From Desulfosarcina widdelii (lineage in GTDB: Bacteria; Desulfobacterota; Desulfobacteria; Desulfobacterales; Desulfosarcinaceae), in contig NZ_AP021875.1 of NCBI RefSeq assembly GCF_009688965.1, positions 6,820,001 to 6,884,000 on the forward strand: 64,000 nucleotides of DNA. The letters run 5' to 3'. Below the pieces are notes generated by a model. It ran no database searches, had not been told where the DNA came from, and was given only the letters and a program-made list of their open reading frames with translations. The translations under genes were made by a program, and so were the position numbers. Every line of letters starts with the position of its first letter. The first letter of the stretch is position 1. Shown here piece by piece: positions 10,087 to 19,200 of this stretch.

Positions 10087-10544
10087 TGCAGCAGGTGGGT
10101 GAGGATGTTGACCGTGTCCATGTAGATGGCCGGGTCGCCACTGGCCCGGGAACCGGCCACGTTGAGGGTTTCGATGCGGTTCATCTCGATCCAGGAAGCG
10201 ATCAGGGAGGCCGCGTCGGAGGCCCGCTGGCCGAGGGTTAGGTCGATGTGCAGCAACTGTTTGCCGTGCTTTAAGGCCATCTTGCGGGTATAGTCGCTGC
10301 CGCCGCTGGGTGTTCCCCGGGTGATCAGCAGGGTGCCTTCCGAATCCAGGACGTTTTTCTCCGTACGGGCGGCATAGTCGTCGGTGGGCATCTCATCAAG
10401 CTGATAATAGGAGGGCAGGGGGCCGTCTTCGGCAAGCCGCCCTTTGGGAACCCAGCCGCCGTGGGGCAAGCCCAGGCGCATGGCCACGTCCAGGGCCGCC
10501 CGGTCCACACCAGTCTGTCCGCCGCTTATAATCTTTTTCAGCAT
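10083..10544 (-). CDS. Putative molybdenum carrier family protein
   Basis: A 153-residue soluble protein resembling the 'putative molybdenum carrier' family, a Rossmann-like group related to LOG/DprA-type folds. Visible family traits are the N-terminal SGGQTGVDRAALDVA, then GGWVPKGR, then TLLITRGTPSGGSDYT and the strand KQLLHIDL. A molybdenum-cofactor or nucleotide ligand is suggested by relatives but has not been shown in general. Translationally coupled to the small Cys protein downstream. The receiver gene ends 64 bases upstream of it. Confidence 0.8.
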   Translation of the reverse strand: MLKKIISGGQTGVDRAALDVAMRLGLPHGGWVPKGRLAEDGPLPSYYQLDEMPTDDYAARTEKNVLDSEGTLLITRGTPSGGSDYTRKMALKHGKQLLHIDLTLGQRASDAASLIASWIEMNRIETLNVAGSRASGDPAIYMDTVNILTHLLQ

Positions 10545-10608
10545 GATCGTGAAGGCCTCGTTTGTTTTCGATTCAAGGTGCGCGTTGAATTGCCGCTTTA
10601 TGGGCTTT

Positions 10609-10986
10609 TCAACCCGGTTGCAGGTCTATGGCCTGCCCGATTGCCGCCTGGATTTCACTCATGGTGGCCGGCTTGGTGATTGTTCCCTGAAATCCGACCC
10701 GCCTCAACTGTTCGGAGCTGTAAAGATGGGCATGCCCGGAGTAAGCGTAGATGGCGACGGCCGGGCGAACCCGTTTGATCTGCTCACAAAGTTCGGTTCC
10801 GTCGATTTCGGGCATGATCAGGTCGATAAAAATCACCCGAAAGTCGACTTTGCGCACCATTTCGACGGCCCTTTGGGGGCTGTCCGTCGTCTGGACCTCG
10901 TATCCCATTCGCTGGAGAATTTCCCTGATCATCTCCAACTGATCCGTCTCGTTGTCCACCACCAGGATTTTTTCTTTTGCGGCCAT
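10609..10986 (-). CDS. Receiver-only response regulator (CheY-like)
   Basis: A 125-residue single-domain receiver. The acidic pair is in LVVDNE, the phospho-acceptor Asp is in VIFIDLIMPEIDG, and the conserved Lys is in TITKPAT. There is no output domain, so it must act by protein contact or in a phosphorelay. The start is placed at the internal ATG at 10986 because GGGAGGTGAC lies directly before it; nine upstream codons are open but unlikely to be used. No histidine kinase lies nearby. The Smr-domain gene is just upstream on the same strand. Confidence 0.9.
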   Translation of the reverse strand: MAAKEKILVVDNETDQLEMIREILQRMGYEVQTTDSPQRAVEMVRKVDFRVIFIDLIMPEIDGTELCEQIKRVRPAVAIYAYSGHAHLYSSEQLRRVGFQGTITKPATMSEIQAAIGQAIDLQPG

Positions 10987-11030
10987 GTCACCTCCCGATG
11001 AACTCGTAAACATTTAGATTTACGGGTCCG

Positions 11031-11300
11031 TCACCTCCTTGTGAGGGTTGCCAGCGTCGCCCCCCACCCTCCGGCCTCCGGCGGTGCATCTTCATATCGC
11101 TCTACGCGGGGGTCTTTTTTCAGCAGGGTGTGAACGCGTTGGCGCAGCACGCCGCTGCCCTTGCCGTGAATGATCCGCAGATCATTGATATTGGCTTCAA
11201 GACAAGCGTCTATATAATCGTCCAAAAGGGCGTTGAGTTCGCCCGGGGCGAAGGTGTGCAGATCAAGGACGCCGTTAATGGGAATGACTACCGGGTCCAT
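11031..11300 (-). CDS. Smr-domain protein
   Basis: An 89-residue stand-alone Smr (small MutS-related) domain. The sequence shows the LDLHTFAP motif near residue 12 and the IHGKGSGVLRQ signature near residues 44-54. Such domains act as nicking endonucleases on DNA or as ribosome-associated RNA nucleases; which applies here cannot be told. It lies 44 bases before the receiver gene and divergent from aroB. About 240 bases separate it from aroB and should contain the divergent promoters. Confidence 0.9.
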   Translation of the reverse strand: MDPVVIPINGVLDLHTFAPGELNALLDDYIDACLEANINDLRIIHGKGSGVLRQRVHTLLKKDPRVERYEDAPPEAGGWGATLATLTRR

Positions 11301-11540
11301 AGCGGTTGCATGCCTTTTTGATGAAGGTCTGGAAAAATTGCTTCAGCATACCCCAAAACCGGGGTGGGTGGCAAGCGGGCCGAAAAAGTCGAGGGAAGAG
11401 GGATGATAGATGATGGACGAGGATGTAGGGAATCAGGTTGGGGTTGGGCTTTTCCATCCGTCGGGACTGTGGTAAGAAAGACGCCCAGCAGCATAGAATG
11501 GTACTGAACCGATCGACAACTTAGCAGCCATGGTGATGTG

Positions 11541-12575
11541 ATGAAGAAATTATTGGTTCGCGGCGGCTCCGGTTCCTCCCAGTTGCTGGTGGGCGAATCC
11601 ATCGACAACCTGATCGCATACATCGATCCGCGTCGGACGGTGATCGTTACCGATACGACGATTGAGGGCCTTTACCGACAGCGCTTTCCCGATTGCCCGA
11701 CAATTACTATCGGTCTGGGTGAGAAGATAAAAACACTGGACACCGTGGCAAAGATCTATGACCAGCTGGTGGAACTGGAAGCCGACCGCTCGAGTTTCAT
11801 CCTGGGGACCGGCGGCGGCATTGTCTGCGACATCGCCGGATTCGTGGCCTCCACCTATATGCGGGGACTGCCCTTCGGGTTTGTCGCCACGACCCTGCTG
11901 GCCCAGGTGGACGCCAGTGTGGGCGGCAAAAACGGCGTGAATTTCGGTGGGTACAAAAATATGGTGGGGGTTTTCAATCAGCCCGATTTTGTCATCTGCG
12001 ACATGACGGTTCTCCAAAGCCTGCCGGTGCGGGAGATTCTCTGCGGTTTTGCCGAGATCATCAAACACGGTGCCATCGCCGACGAACGTATGCTCGATTT
12101 TCTGGATGCCCACCAGGATGATGCACTGAGACTGGACAAGGCTATCGTGGAGTACCTGGTCTACCGGTCCGTGGAAATCAAGGCCAAGGTGGTGACACAG
12201 GACGAGCGCGAGAAAGGCGAGCGGCGCAAACTGAACTTCGGCCACACCTTTGGCCATGCCATCGAAAAACTCACCGGCATCCCCCACGGGGAGGCCGTGG
12301 GCATCGGAATGGTGCTGGCGGCGAAGCTGTCCGCGAAGATGGGACTCCTGCACGACAGGGAGGCCGCCCGCCTGGAGCGAATCATCGCCGGCTACGGACT
12401 GCCGGTGCGGCCGCCAGTAGACCTTGCCGCCATGCTGGCCGCAATTCGCAAGGATAAGAAGCGTGAAGGCGATCTCATCCATTTCGTTCTTCTGGAAACC
12501 CTGGGCCGCGCCCGGGTGGAAGAGCTGTCCTTCGACGAACTGCAGGCCTATATGAGCAGCGTGGCGACAAACTGA
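11541..12575 (+). CDS. aroB: 3-dehydroquinate synthase
   Basis: Converts DAHP to 3-dehydroquinate, step two of the shikimate pathway, using NAD+ and a divalent metal. Motifs include GTGGGIVCDIAGFVAST, LLAQVDASVGGKNGVNF and the metal-site His in NFGHTFGHAIE. The length of 344 residues is normal. The frame also opens at a GTG at 11538, but the ATG at 11541 is the more probable start. No other aromatic-pathway gene is adjacent. The glycosyltransferase gene follows after 20 bases and may be co-transcribed. Confidence 0.96.
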   Translation: MKKLLVRGGSGSSQLLVGESIDNLIAYIDPRRTVIVTDTTIEGLYRQRFPDCPTITIGLGEKIKTLDTVAKIYDQLVELEADRSSFILGTGGGIVCDIAGFVASTYMRGLPFGFVATTLLAQVDASVGGKNGVNFGGYKNMVGVFNQPDFVICDMTVLQSLPVREILCGFAEIIKHGAIADERMLDFLDAHQDDALRLDKAIVEYLVYRSVEIKAKVVTQDEREKGERRKLNFGHTFGHAIEKLTGIPHGEAVGIGMVLAAKLSAKMGLLHDREAARLERIIAGYGLPVRPPVDLAAMLAAIRKDKKREGDLIHFVLLETLGRARVEELSFDELQAYMSSVATN

Positions 12576-12595
12576 CGCCCCACCATGCGAGAACA

Positions 12596-13750
12596 ATGAA
12601 ATTTCTCTTTCTGGAGCCGTTTTACGGCGGTTCCCACCGGGATTTCGCCAAGGGATGGGTGGCGCACTCGGGCCATGACATCCATCTGGCGACCCTGCCC
12701 GCCCGATTCTGGAAATGGCGCATGCGCGGGGCGGCCCTTCATTTTTCCCGAACCGTGGGCGATTTGGCCGCCTACGACGGAATCGTCACCACCGGCCTGA
12801 TGAGCCTGGCCGATTTCAAGGCCCTTTGCGATGGCTGCTGCCCACCTGTATTGCTCTATCTGCACGAAAGCCAGACGACCTATCCCCTGGCGCCCGGTGA
12901 GCAGATGGACCTGCAGTTCGTTTTTACCGATCTTACCACGGCCCTTTGCGCGGACCGGATTCTGTTCAATTCACAATCCCATTTCGATCGCTTTTTCCGT
13001 GCACTCCCCGGATTCATTGGCCGGATGCCTGAATTCAAGCCCCATTGGGCCACCAAGGTTATCCGCAGCAAGGCCGCAGTCCTTCATCCGGGCTGCCGCT
13101 TCGATCCGGATCTTCTATATCCGGCGCCGCTGCCCGGCGGTCCGCCCCTGGTCGTCTGGAATCACCGCTGGGAATTCGACAAAAATCCCGACGCTTTCTT
13201 CAGCGCCCTGGACCGGGTGGATCGCATGGGAATCGATTTTCGACTGGCCCTTCTCGGCGAAACCAGTCAATTCCAGCCCACTGCCTTTCTGGAGGCACGA
13301 TCCCGCTTCGGCGAAAAGATTGTTCACTACGGATATGAGCCCGACAAGGACGAATACACACGGTGGCTCAAGAGAGGCTGCGTTGCCGTCAGCACGGCGA
13401 TTCAGGAGAACTTTGGCATCGCCGCGGTCGAATCCATGCGCCATGGATGCCTGCCGCTGCTTCCCCGTCGTCTTTCCTATCCGGAAATCCTGCCCAAGGA
13501 ATTCCACCGCCTTTTCCTGTATGCCGACGATGAGGACCTGGCATCCAAGCTGGCCGCGATCCTGCGCCAGCCCGAGCATTTTTCCCACCATCGGCCGGTG
13601 CTCGCCGACATGATGGCCCGCCACGCCTGGTCGTCTGTCATTGATCGTTATGATCGGGAGTTGGATTTGTTGGTGGAATCCAGAAGACAGAGGACGAAAG
13701 ATGGACGCGGGACGATGGACGATGGACGAGGGATGAGGGATGAGGGATGA
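12596..13750 (+). CDS. tRNA-queuosine mannosyltransferase-like (QTMAN/DUF3524) glycosyltransferase
   Basis: The N-terminus (FLEPFYGGSHRDFAKGW, residues 4-20) is typical of the DUF3524/QTMAN_N domain found in GTDC1-like proteins, the animal enzyme that mannosylates queuosine in tRNA-Asp. A GT-B C-terminal half follows with NHRWEFDKNPD and a donor-site stretch VSTAIQENFGIAAVESM. In bacteria the acceptor is not established, so a tRNA-Q role is inference. The last roughly 20 residues are encoded by a G/A-rich tandem repeat that runs past the stop codon, so the natural C-terminus was probably altered by the repeat. Confidence 0.82.
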   Translation: MKFLFLEPFYGGSHRDFAKGWVAHSGHDIHLATLPARFWKWRMRGAALHFSRTVGDLAAYDGIVTTGLMSLADFKALCDGCCPPVLLYLHESQTTYPLAPGEQMDLQFVFTDLTTALCADRILFNSQSHFDRFFRALPGFIGRMPEFKPHWATKVIRSKAAVLHPGCRFDPDLLYPAPLPGGPPLVVWNHRWEFDKNPDAFFSALDRVDRMGIDFRLALLGETSQFQPTAFLEARSRFGEKIVHYGYEPDKDEYTRWLKRGCVAVSTAIQENFGIAAVESMRHGCLPLLPRRLSYPEILPKEFHRLFLYADDEDLASKLAAILRQPEHFSHHRPVLADMMARHAWSSVIDRYDRELDLLVESRRQRTKDGRGTMDDGRGMRDEG

Positions 13751-13815
13751 GGGATGAGGGATGAAAGCTTGCAGGTGGTCTTTTATCGGATTTCCGACCT
13801 CCGACCTCCAACCAT
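13676..13815. repeat. G/A-rich degenerate repeat at the 3' end of the QTMAN-like gene
   Basis: Runs of GATGGACG and GGGATGA units (four GGGATGA copies near 13731-13763), flanked on the right by the T/C-rich TTTCCGACCTCCGACCTCC. The right part is roughly an inverted counterpart of the GGAAGTCAGAGGTCAG-type elements near 15.96 and 16.15 kb. The repeat overlaps the last codons and stop of the upstream gene. It has no coding signal of its own. Confidence 0.65.
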
Positions 13816-13926
13816 CGTCCTGCATTGACACCACCGGCGGATGCCCCTATATTATCCGGGATCCAGATAACTTCTTCCACGCCCGCGCACGGCGTGGTTT
13901 TTCATTCCATGCACAAGGAGAAAACG

Positions 13927-14451
13927 ATGTCCAACCAGAAAGAAAGCTACAAGGAAGAAATCGATCGGGCCACGGCGGTATTCGAGACCAATATGGGAAC
14001 CTTCGAAGCTGAACTTTATGCCAAGGAGTGTCCCGAAACCGTGTGGAATTTCATCAACCTGGCCGAGGGCCGGCAGGAGACTGTCCGGGGCGGCAACTAC
14101 TACGACGGCCTGAGTTTTCATCGCATTATCGACGGCTTCGTGATTCAGGGCGGATGCCCCTTCGGCAATGGTACCGGAGGTCCGGGTTATCAGTTCAAGG
14201 ACGAATTTCATCCCGATCTGCGCCATGACGGCCCCGGTGTACTCTCCATGGCCAATGCCGGACCCGGCACCAACGGCAGCCAGTTTTTCGTTACACTGGC
14301 GCCGACGCCTCACCTGGACGACCGCCACTCGGTATTCGGCAAGGTTACCGAAGGACTGGATGTGGTCATGAAGATCGGCTCCGTCGCCACCGGCCCCATG
14401 GACAAGCCGTCCGAACCGGTGATCATGGAGAAGGTGACCATCAAAAGATAG
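13927..14451 (+). CDS. Cyclophilin-type peptidyl-prolyl cis-trans isomerase
   Basis: A 174-residue cyclophilin. The conserved active-site segments are present: SFHRIIDGFVIQGG (Arg and Phe of the catalytic site), the MANAGPGTNGSQFFVT core, and HLDDRHSVFGKV. No signal peptide, so probably cytoplasmic. The start at 13927 follows AAGGAGAAAACG; the frame is open further upstream, but that part runs through repeat-flanked sequence. The pepA gene follows 36 bases downstream with its own AGGGAGAATCTGGC leader, so the two may be co-transcribed. Confidence 0.94.
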   Translation: MSNQKESYKEEIDRATAVFETNMGTFEAELYAKECPETVWNFINLAEGRQETVRGGNYYDGLSFHRIIDGFVIQGGCPFGNGTGGPGYQFKDEFHPDLRHDGPGVLSMANAGPGTNGSQFFVTLAPTPHLDDRHSVFGKVTEGLDVVMKIGSVATGPMDKPSEPVIMEKVTIKR

Positions 14452-14487
14452 AAATCAGTCGGTCCATCCATAAAGGGAGAATCTGGC

Positions 14488-15957
14488 ATGCTTGAACTGA
14501 AGTCGATCAACTTGAAGCGCGCCCGGGTGGAAACCCTGGTCGTACCGGTATGCGAAGAAGAAGATATTCACAGCGACCCCACCGTGAAAGCCCTAACGTC
14601 AACAGCCAAAGAGCTGGCGGAATTTAAGGGCAAAACAGGTGATCGCGTCACCCTTTTCCAGCCCGGAGGAACCAAGATCGAACGGGTTGTTCTTTTCGGC
14701 GTCGGAAAGAAGGAGAAGGTGACCCTCGAAACCCTGCGTGCCTTTACCGGAAAAGCCGTCAACTTCTGCATCAAGGCCGGGTTGGGCACCATGACGGTCG
14801 CAACGCCGACTGCGTCCGCCATCAACCTGGACCCCGCTGCGCTTTTAAAAGCGCTGATGGAGGGTGGCTTGCTGAGCAACCACATCTTCGACCGCTATAA
14901 AGAGAAAAAAGAACGCAAGCCGGTCCGCAAGATCATTCTCATGGCCACGGCGGCCCAGAAAAAAGCCCATGCCGATCTTGCCGGTTCCGTCAGTGCCGTG
15001 TGCCAGGGAAGCATCATGGCACGCGAATGGGTGACCACGCCTTCCAATGACAAGCGGCCGCCAGCCTTTGCCGGGATGATCCAGAAGACCGCCAAGTCAG
15101 CCGGGCTCAAGACCAAGGTGATGGACGAGCGCTGGCTGAAGGAGCAGAAGTTCGGTGCCATGCTGGCCGTGGGGCAGGGCAGCAATGCCAAGCCGCGTCT
15201 GGTTGCCCTGGAGTACGCGCCCCAGGATGCGAAAAAAACCATCGTTCTGGTAGGCAAGGGTGTGACCTTCGACTCCGGTGGAATCAACCTGAAGCCTTCG
15301 GGTAGCATCGAAACCATGAAAATGGACATGTCCGGAGCGGCTGCCGTTGCCGGTACCCTGCTGGCCGTGGCGCGTCTGAAGCCGTCGATCAGAGTGGTCG
15401 GCGTCATGCCCCTGGTGGAGAATATGCCTTCCGGAACGGCCATCCGCCCGGGAGATATCGTCCGATCCTATGCCGGCAAGACCATCGAAATCGGCAACAC
15501 CGACGCCGAAGGCCGTCTGATTCTCATTGATGCCCTGGCCTGGGCCAAAGAGCAGTACAAACCGGATGCCATGATCGACTTGGCCACCCTCACCGGCGCC
15601 TGTGTCGTGGCGTTGGGCGAGAAGATTGCCGGTGTCTTTTCAAAGGACCGGCAACTGGCTGATGCCATCGTGGCCGCCGGCGAAACGACCCATGAACGCT
15701 GCTGGCCGCTGCCCCTGCCAGAGGATTACATGGAGCTTTTGAAAAACGATTTTGCCGACCTGAACAACATCAGCAGCGGGCGCTGGGGCGGCGCCATCAC
15801 GGCGGCCCTTTTTCTTTCCGAATTTGTCGGAGATACTCGCTGGGCCCACATCGACATCGCCGGACCGGCCTGGATCAAGAAAGCTTCGGATTATTGCGGA
15901 GCCGGTGGGACCGGGTTCGGCGTGCGGCTGCTGTGCGAGTTGCTTGAGAAGATCTGA
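14488..15957 (+). CDS. pepA: Leucyl aminopeptidase (M17 family)
   Basis: Cytosolic di-metal aminopeptidase that removes N-terminal residues, especially Leu. The C-terminal catalytic domain carries VGKGVTFDSGGINLKPS (metal Lys and Asp) and the family signature NTDAEGRL. The N-terminal macrodomain-like half is complete and the length of 489 is usual. A clear AAAGGGAGAATCTGGC leader precedes the ATG. The stop codon is immediately followed by the repeat described at 15956. Confidence 0.96.
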   Translation: MLELKSINLKRARVETLVVPVCEEEDIHSDPTVKALTSTAKELAEFKGKTGDRVTLFQPGGTKIERVVLFGVGKKEKVTLETLRAFTGKAVNFCIKAGLGTMTVATPTASAINLDPAALLKALMEGGLLSNHIFDRYKEKKERKPVRKIILMATAAQKKAHADLAGSVSAVCQGSIMAREWVTTPSNDKRPPAFAGMIQKTAKSAGLKTKVMDERWLKEQKFGAMLAVGQGSNAKPRLVALEYAPQDAKKTIVLVGKGVTFDSGGINLKPSGSIETMKMDMSGAAAVAGTLLAVARLKPSIRVVGVMPLVENMPSGTAIRPGDIVRSYAGKTIEIGNTDAEGRLILIDALAWAKEQYKPDAMIDLATLTGACVVALGEKIAGVFSKDRQLADAIVAAGETTHERCWPLPLPEDYMELLKNDFADLNNISSGRWGGAITAALFLSEFVGDTRWAHIDIAGPAWIKKASDYCGAGGTGFGVRLLCELLEKI

Positions 15958-16008
15958 AGTCGGAAGTCAGAGGTCAGAAGACGGAGGACGGAAGATAGAT
16001 CGCAGAAG
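15956..16008. repeat. Left arm of a convergent-gene inverted repeat
   Basis: Begins inside the pepA stop codon with GAAGTCGGAAGTCAGAGG and continues AGAAGACGGAGGACGG. About 30 bases match, in inverted orientation, the arm at 16147-16207. Confidence 0.8.
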
Positions 16009-16037
16009 CGGATGGTATCATTTTGTTTGAAAATACG

Positions 16038-16069
16038 AAACGGCCGGGAATTTTCCCGGCCGTTTTCAT
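16038..16069. terminator. Bidirectional rho-independent terminator
   Basis: A perfect hairpin, arms CGGCCGGGAA and TTCCCGGCCG, with A-rich sequence before it and TTTTCATTTT after it. It sits between the convergent genes pepA and the GlmS-like gene and can serve both. Confidence 0.88.
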
Positions 16070-16146
16070 TTTGCGTTTCGAATAATAAATGCGGTGGATG
16101 AGGATTCTGATTCCCAACCCTCAGGCCCTTCCTATCGGACATCGGT

Positions 16147-16207
16147 CTTCAGATATCCGTCTTCCGTCTTCCGTCTTCTGACCTCTGACTTCCGACTTCC
16201 GTTCTTA
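16147..16207. repeat. Right arm of the convergent-gene inverted repeat
   Basis: Reads CCGTCTTCCGTCTTCTGACC then TCTGACTTCCGACTTCC, the reverse complement of the arm at 15956. It runs up to the TAA of the minus-strand GlmS-like gene, so both converging genes end exactly against an arm. Confidence 0.8.
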
Positions 16208-19200
16208 CCGATGCCTTTCCACCATCCCTTCGGCCAGTTTCTCGGCCGAACGCCCGAACAGGTCATCCACGGGAACTTCTTCCAGGTATCCATCGGACCA
16301 GGCAACACTGTTCTCCTGTACGATGTTCTTGATGTGTTCGTATTTGCCGCCCAGTGCCTTGACTTTGACCGCTAACGGACTTTCTTCTTTGAAGCCGATG
16401 TTGAGCAACAGAAGGTAGCGGATGCGGCTGCCGTCGGTGGGGTCTTCGGAGGTAGCCGGGATGACCACGATGCTGCGCCCGTCTTTTCTACCCTTTCCGA
16501 TGTAGACGTTTCCCTCACGAACGATGATGCGTTTGGTGCCTTTGAGAACCGGGTCCTTTTCCACCCGGGAGGGGAGTTTGGCCAGGATGCCCGTTTTCTT
16601 CAGAATCTTGATGGTTGTCTGATCGGTGGGGTCGCCCAGCAGGCCGAGGCCGTCGATGCGGTAGAGGATGCTTCCCTTGACGTGGTCGATCACGCCCTGA
16701 ATATTCTTCATGACGATCACGTTGCGGTTGACTACTTGGGCGATATCCAGTTCGTGGTCGGTAAGGCTGTCGAAGAGCACCCCTTCGACTCGCTCGCTGA
16801 TGCGACTGGTCCCCACGGTGACCGTCTTGGCTTGATGCTTGATGGCGTCCACCGGGCGGGACATGAGGTTGATAGATTCTCCCAGCACCCGGAAAAGGGT
16901 GTCGATGACGTTTTTGGCCGTTCCCTTGAGCCCGAAATCCAACTCGAAATCGGTCAGCGGCAGACGACCGGAAAGGTATTTGAACAGCAGGGTCAGATCC
17001 GATGCGTGGGTAATGGCTGCCGGGAAGCGGACATTTCTGCGGCGTTCGCGAAAAGCCCGGTAAAATTCGGCAATCTTCTCGCGGAAGCTTTTCTCAAGGA
17101 CGGCTTCATAGACATCCAGCCCCTTGTCGGCCATTTCGTCGAGGGTGGTGTATAAAGACTCCCGGACCTCGTGGAGAAAGCGCGAACCGTCGTGGATGGC
17201 CAACGCGGCATGATAGCCCCAGATATGCCCCACCAGCGTGTTGAGGATGGGGGCGAACTGGGGACTGACCTGGGGAACGTGAAACACGTCTTCGGCGTAA
17301 GGGTCGAAACGGTCCTCTCCTTCGTCGGCAATGACCACCGGGGCGGCCTTGTGGGCCTTGAAGATGGCTGTGTCCTTGATGATGTCTCCGATAACGGTCC
17401 CCCTGGAGCCGGCCGCACAGACGATGATCAGCGGTTCGGAGGAAAGGTCGATGTGCTTCTTGTCCTCCACGTAATCCGAGGAGATGGTTTTGTAACACAA
17501 TTCGCTGAGCTTGATGCGGATCTCGTCGGCCGACGCCTTGTTGGGGCCGCTGCCCACGGCCGCCCAATAGGTTTTGGTAGCCGCCAGTCGGCGAGCCGAT
17601 TTCTGGAGAGAAGGTCCCAGGGCCAGAACGCTGCGCATATGCTCCGGAATCCGCAGCAGTTCGGCAATCTGATCCGAAAGAAACTCACTGGATCGGCGGC
17701 CCTTGATGCCGGCTACCTTGAGGCCCAGCAGGGCGCCGGCAACGATCTGGGAGTAGAAGGCCTTGGTGGAGGCCACACTCATCTCGATATCCCTGCCGCT
17801 GGAGGTGTACAGGACGCCGTCCACTTTGAAGGTGATATCCGAATCCCTCCGGTTGACGATGGCCAGGGTGTGGGCGCCGCGGGCCTTGACCATGTCCACG
17901 GTGCGGTTGGTGTCGGTGGTGGTACCGGACTGGCTGATGGCGACCACCAGGGTGTCGGCCATGCTGGCGTCGTCGTCGCCTTCGTTCAGTTCGAATCCGG
18001 ACAGTTCCGAGGCCTTGAGGGCTCGCAGCTGTATCGTGGGATCGGCCAGGTAGGACTTGAGAATATCGGCGCAGGCTTGGGCCGCCACACCGGCCGTTCC
18101 CTGGCCCACGAAAAAGATCCGCCGGATGCGGTCCTCACGAAAAGCCGCTTCCAACGAAGGCGGGAAAACCCGCTCATCCAGGTGAATCGCATAGTGCTGG
18201 CCGTCGTCCTCTTCCCGGACCTTCCAGCGATTGAGCAGGGTGCGTTCCACCGAAAGGGGCGCTTCGGAGATCTCTTTGAGAAAGTAGTGGGAGAAGTCCT
18301 GGCGGTCGATATCCCGTGAGGTGATCTCCGTGTGCTTGATATCGTCGTCGGTCAATTCGATGGGTGTGCCGTCGTAATACATGGCGGTGATCCCGGACAG
18401 ACCGCCGGCAGAGCGCTGGTCCAGCACGAAAATCTGCCCTTGGGTCGGGCCGTTTTTGCCTTCGGCCACCTGTTCGCCGTTCATCTTCAGAAAGCGCTGC
18501 GTTTCTTCGATGAACCCATAAACCTCCGAGGCCGACATGTAATGGTCTTCGGCCAGCCCCACGAAGACCGCCTGGCCGCTGCCCTTCTGGGCTAGAAAGA
18601 ATTTTCCCGGGGCCAGGTCGGTGTGCATGGCAATGGCATGGGACCCCTGGAAGTCGCTTACCGCCAGCCGGAAGGCCTCGGCCACGTCCACGCCGGTCTG
18701 CAGATGTTTTTCGATCTGCAGGGGGATGATTTTGGTGTCCGTGGTGATCGACTCGGGGATGCTGCCCCCGTCGGCCTCCACGGCGGCTTTCAGTTCCATG
18801 TAGTTGTCGATATCGCCGTTGAGGCAGGCATGGATAATGGGGTGCTCCTTCAGGCAGGCGCCGGCCAGGGTATTGTCCACCGGATGGCAGTTGGGTTCGG
18901 TGATGGCACCCACCGAGGCCCAGCGGGTATGGGAGGATACCGTGTGAAACGTGTGTGGTGCGGCGGTGATTTTCTGCAGGATACGATCCTTTCGAATCTG
19001 GCCTCGCAAAAAGCGGATGTTGTCTCCCAGGCTGCCGATTTCGGCGGCAACTTTGTATACCATCGTCAGGGCCACAATGGCATCGCCGTTTTCGGCAGTA
19101 GAGTGGTTGAAGCTGATACTGGCGTTGCCCAGCACTTCGCCCTGCATGCGATCTTCGAACTCGGCGGCCAGGTTTTCGTCGGTCAATTCGACCTGCAAAG

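Noticed and set aside
13731..13770. Short tandem GGGATGA units as a possible CRISPR or regulatory array
   Set aside because: No spacers between units; it is a simple-sequence repeat.
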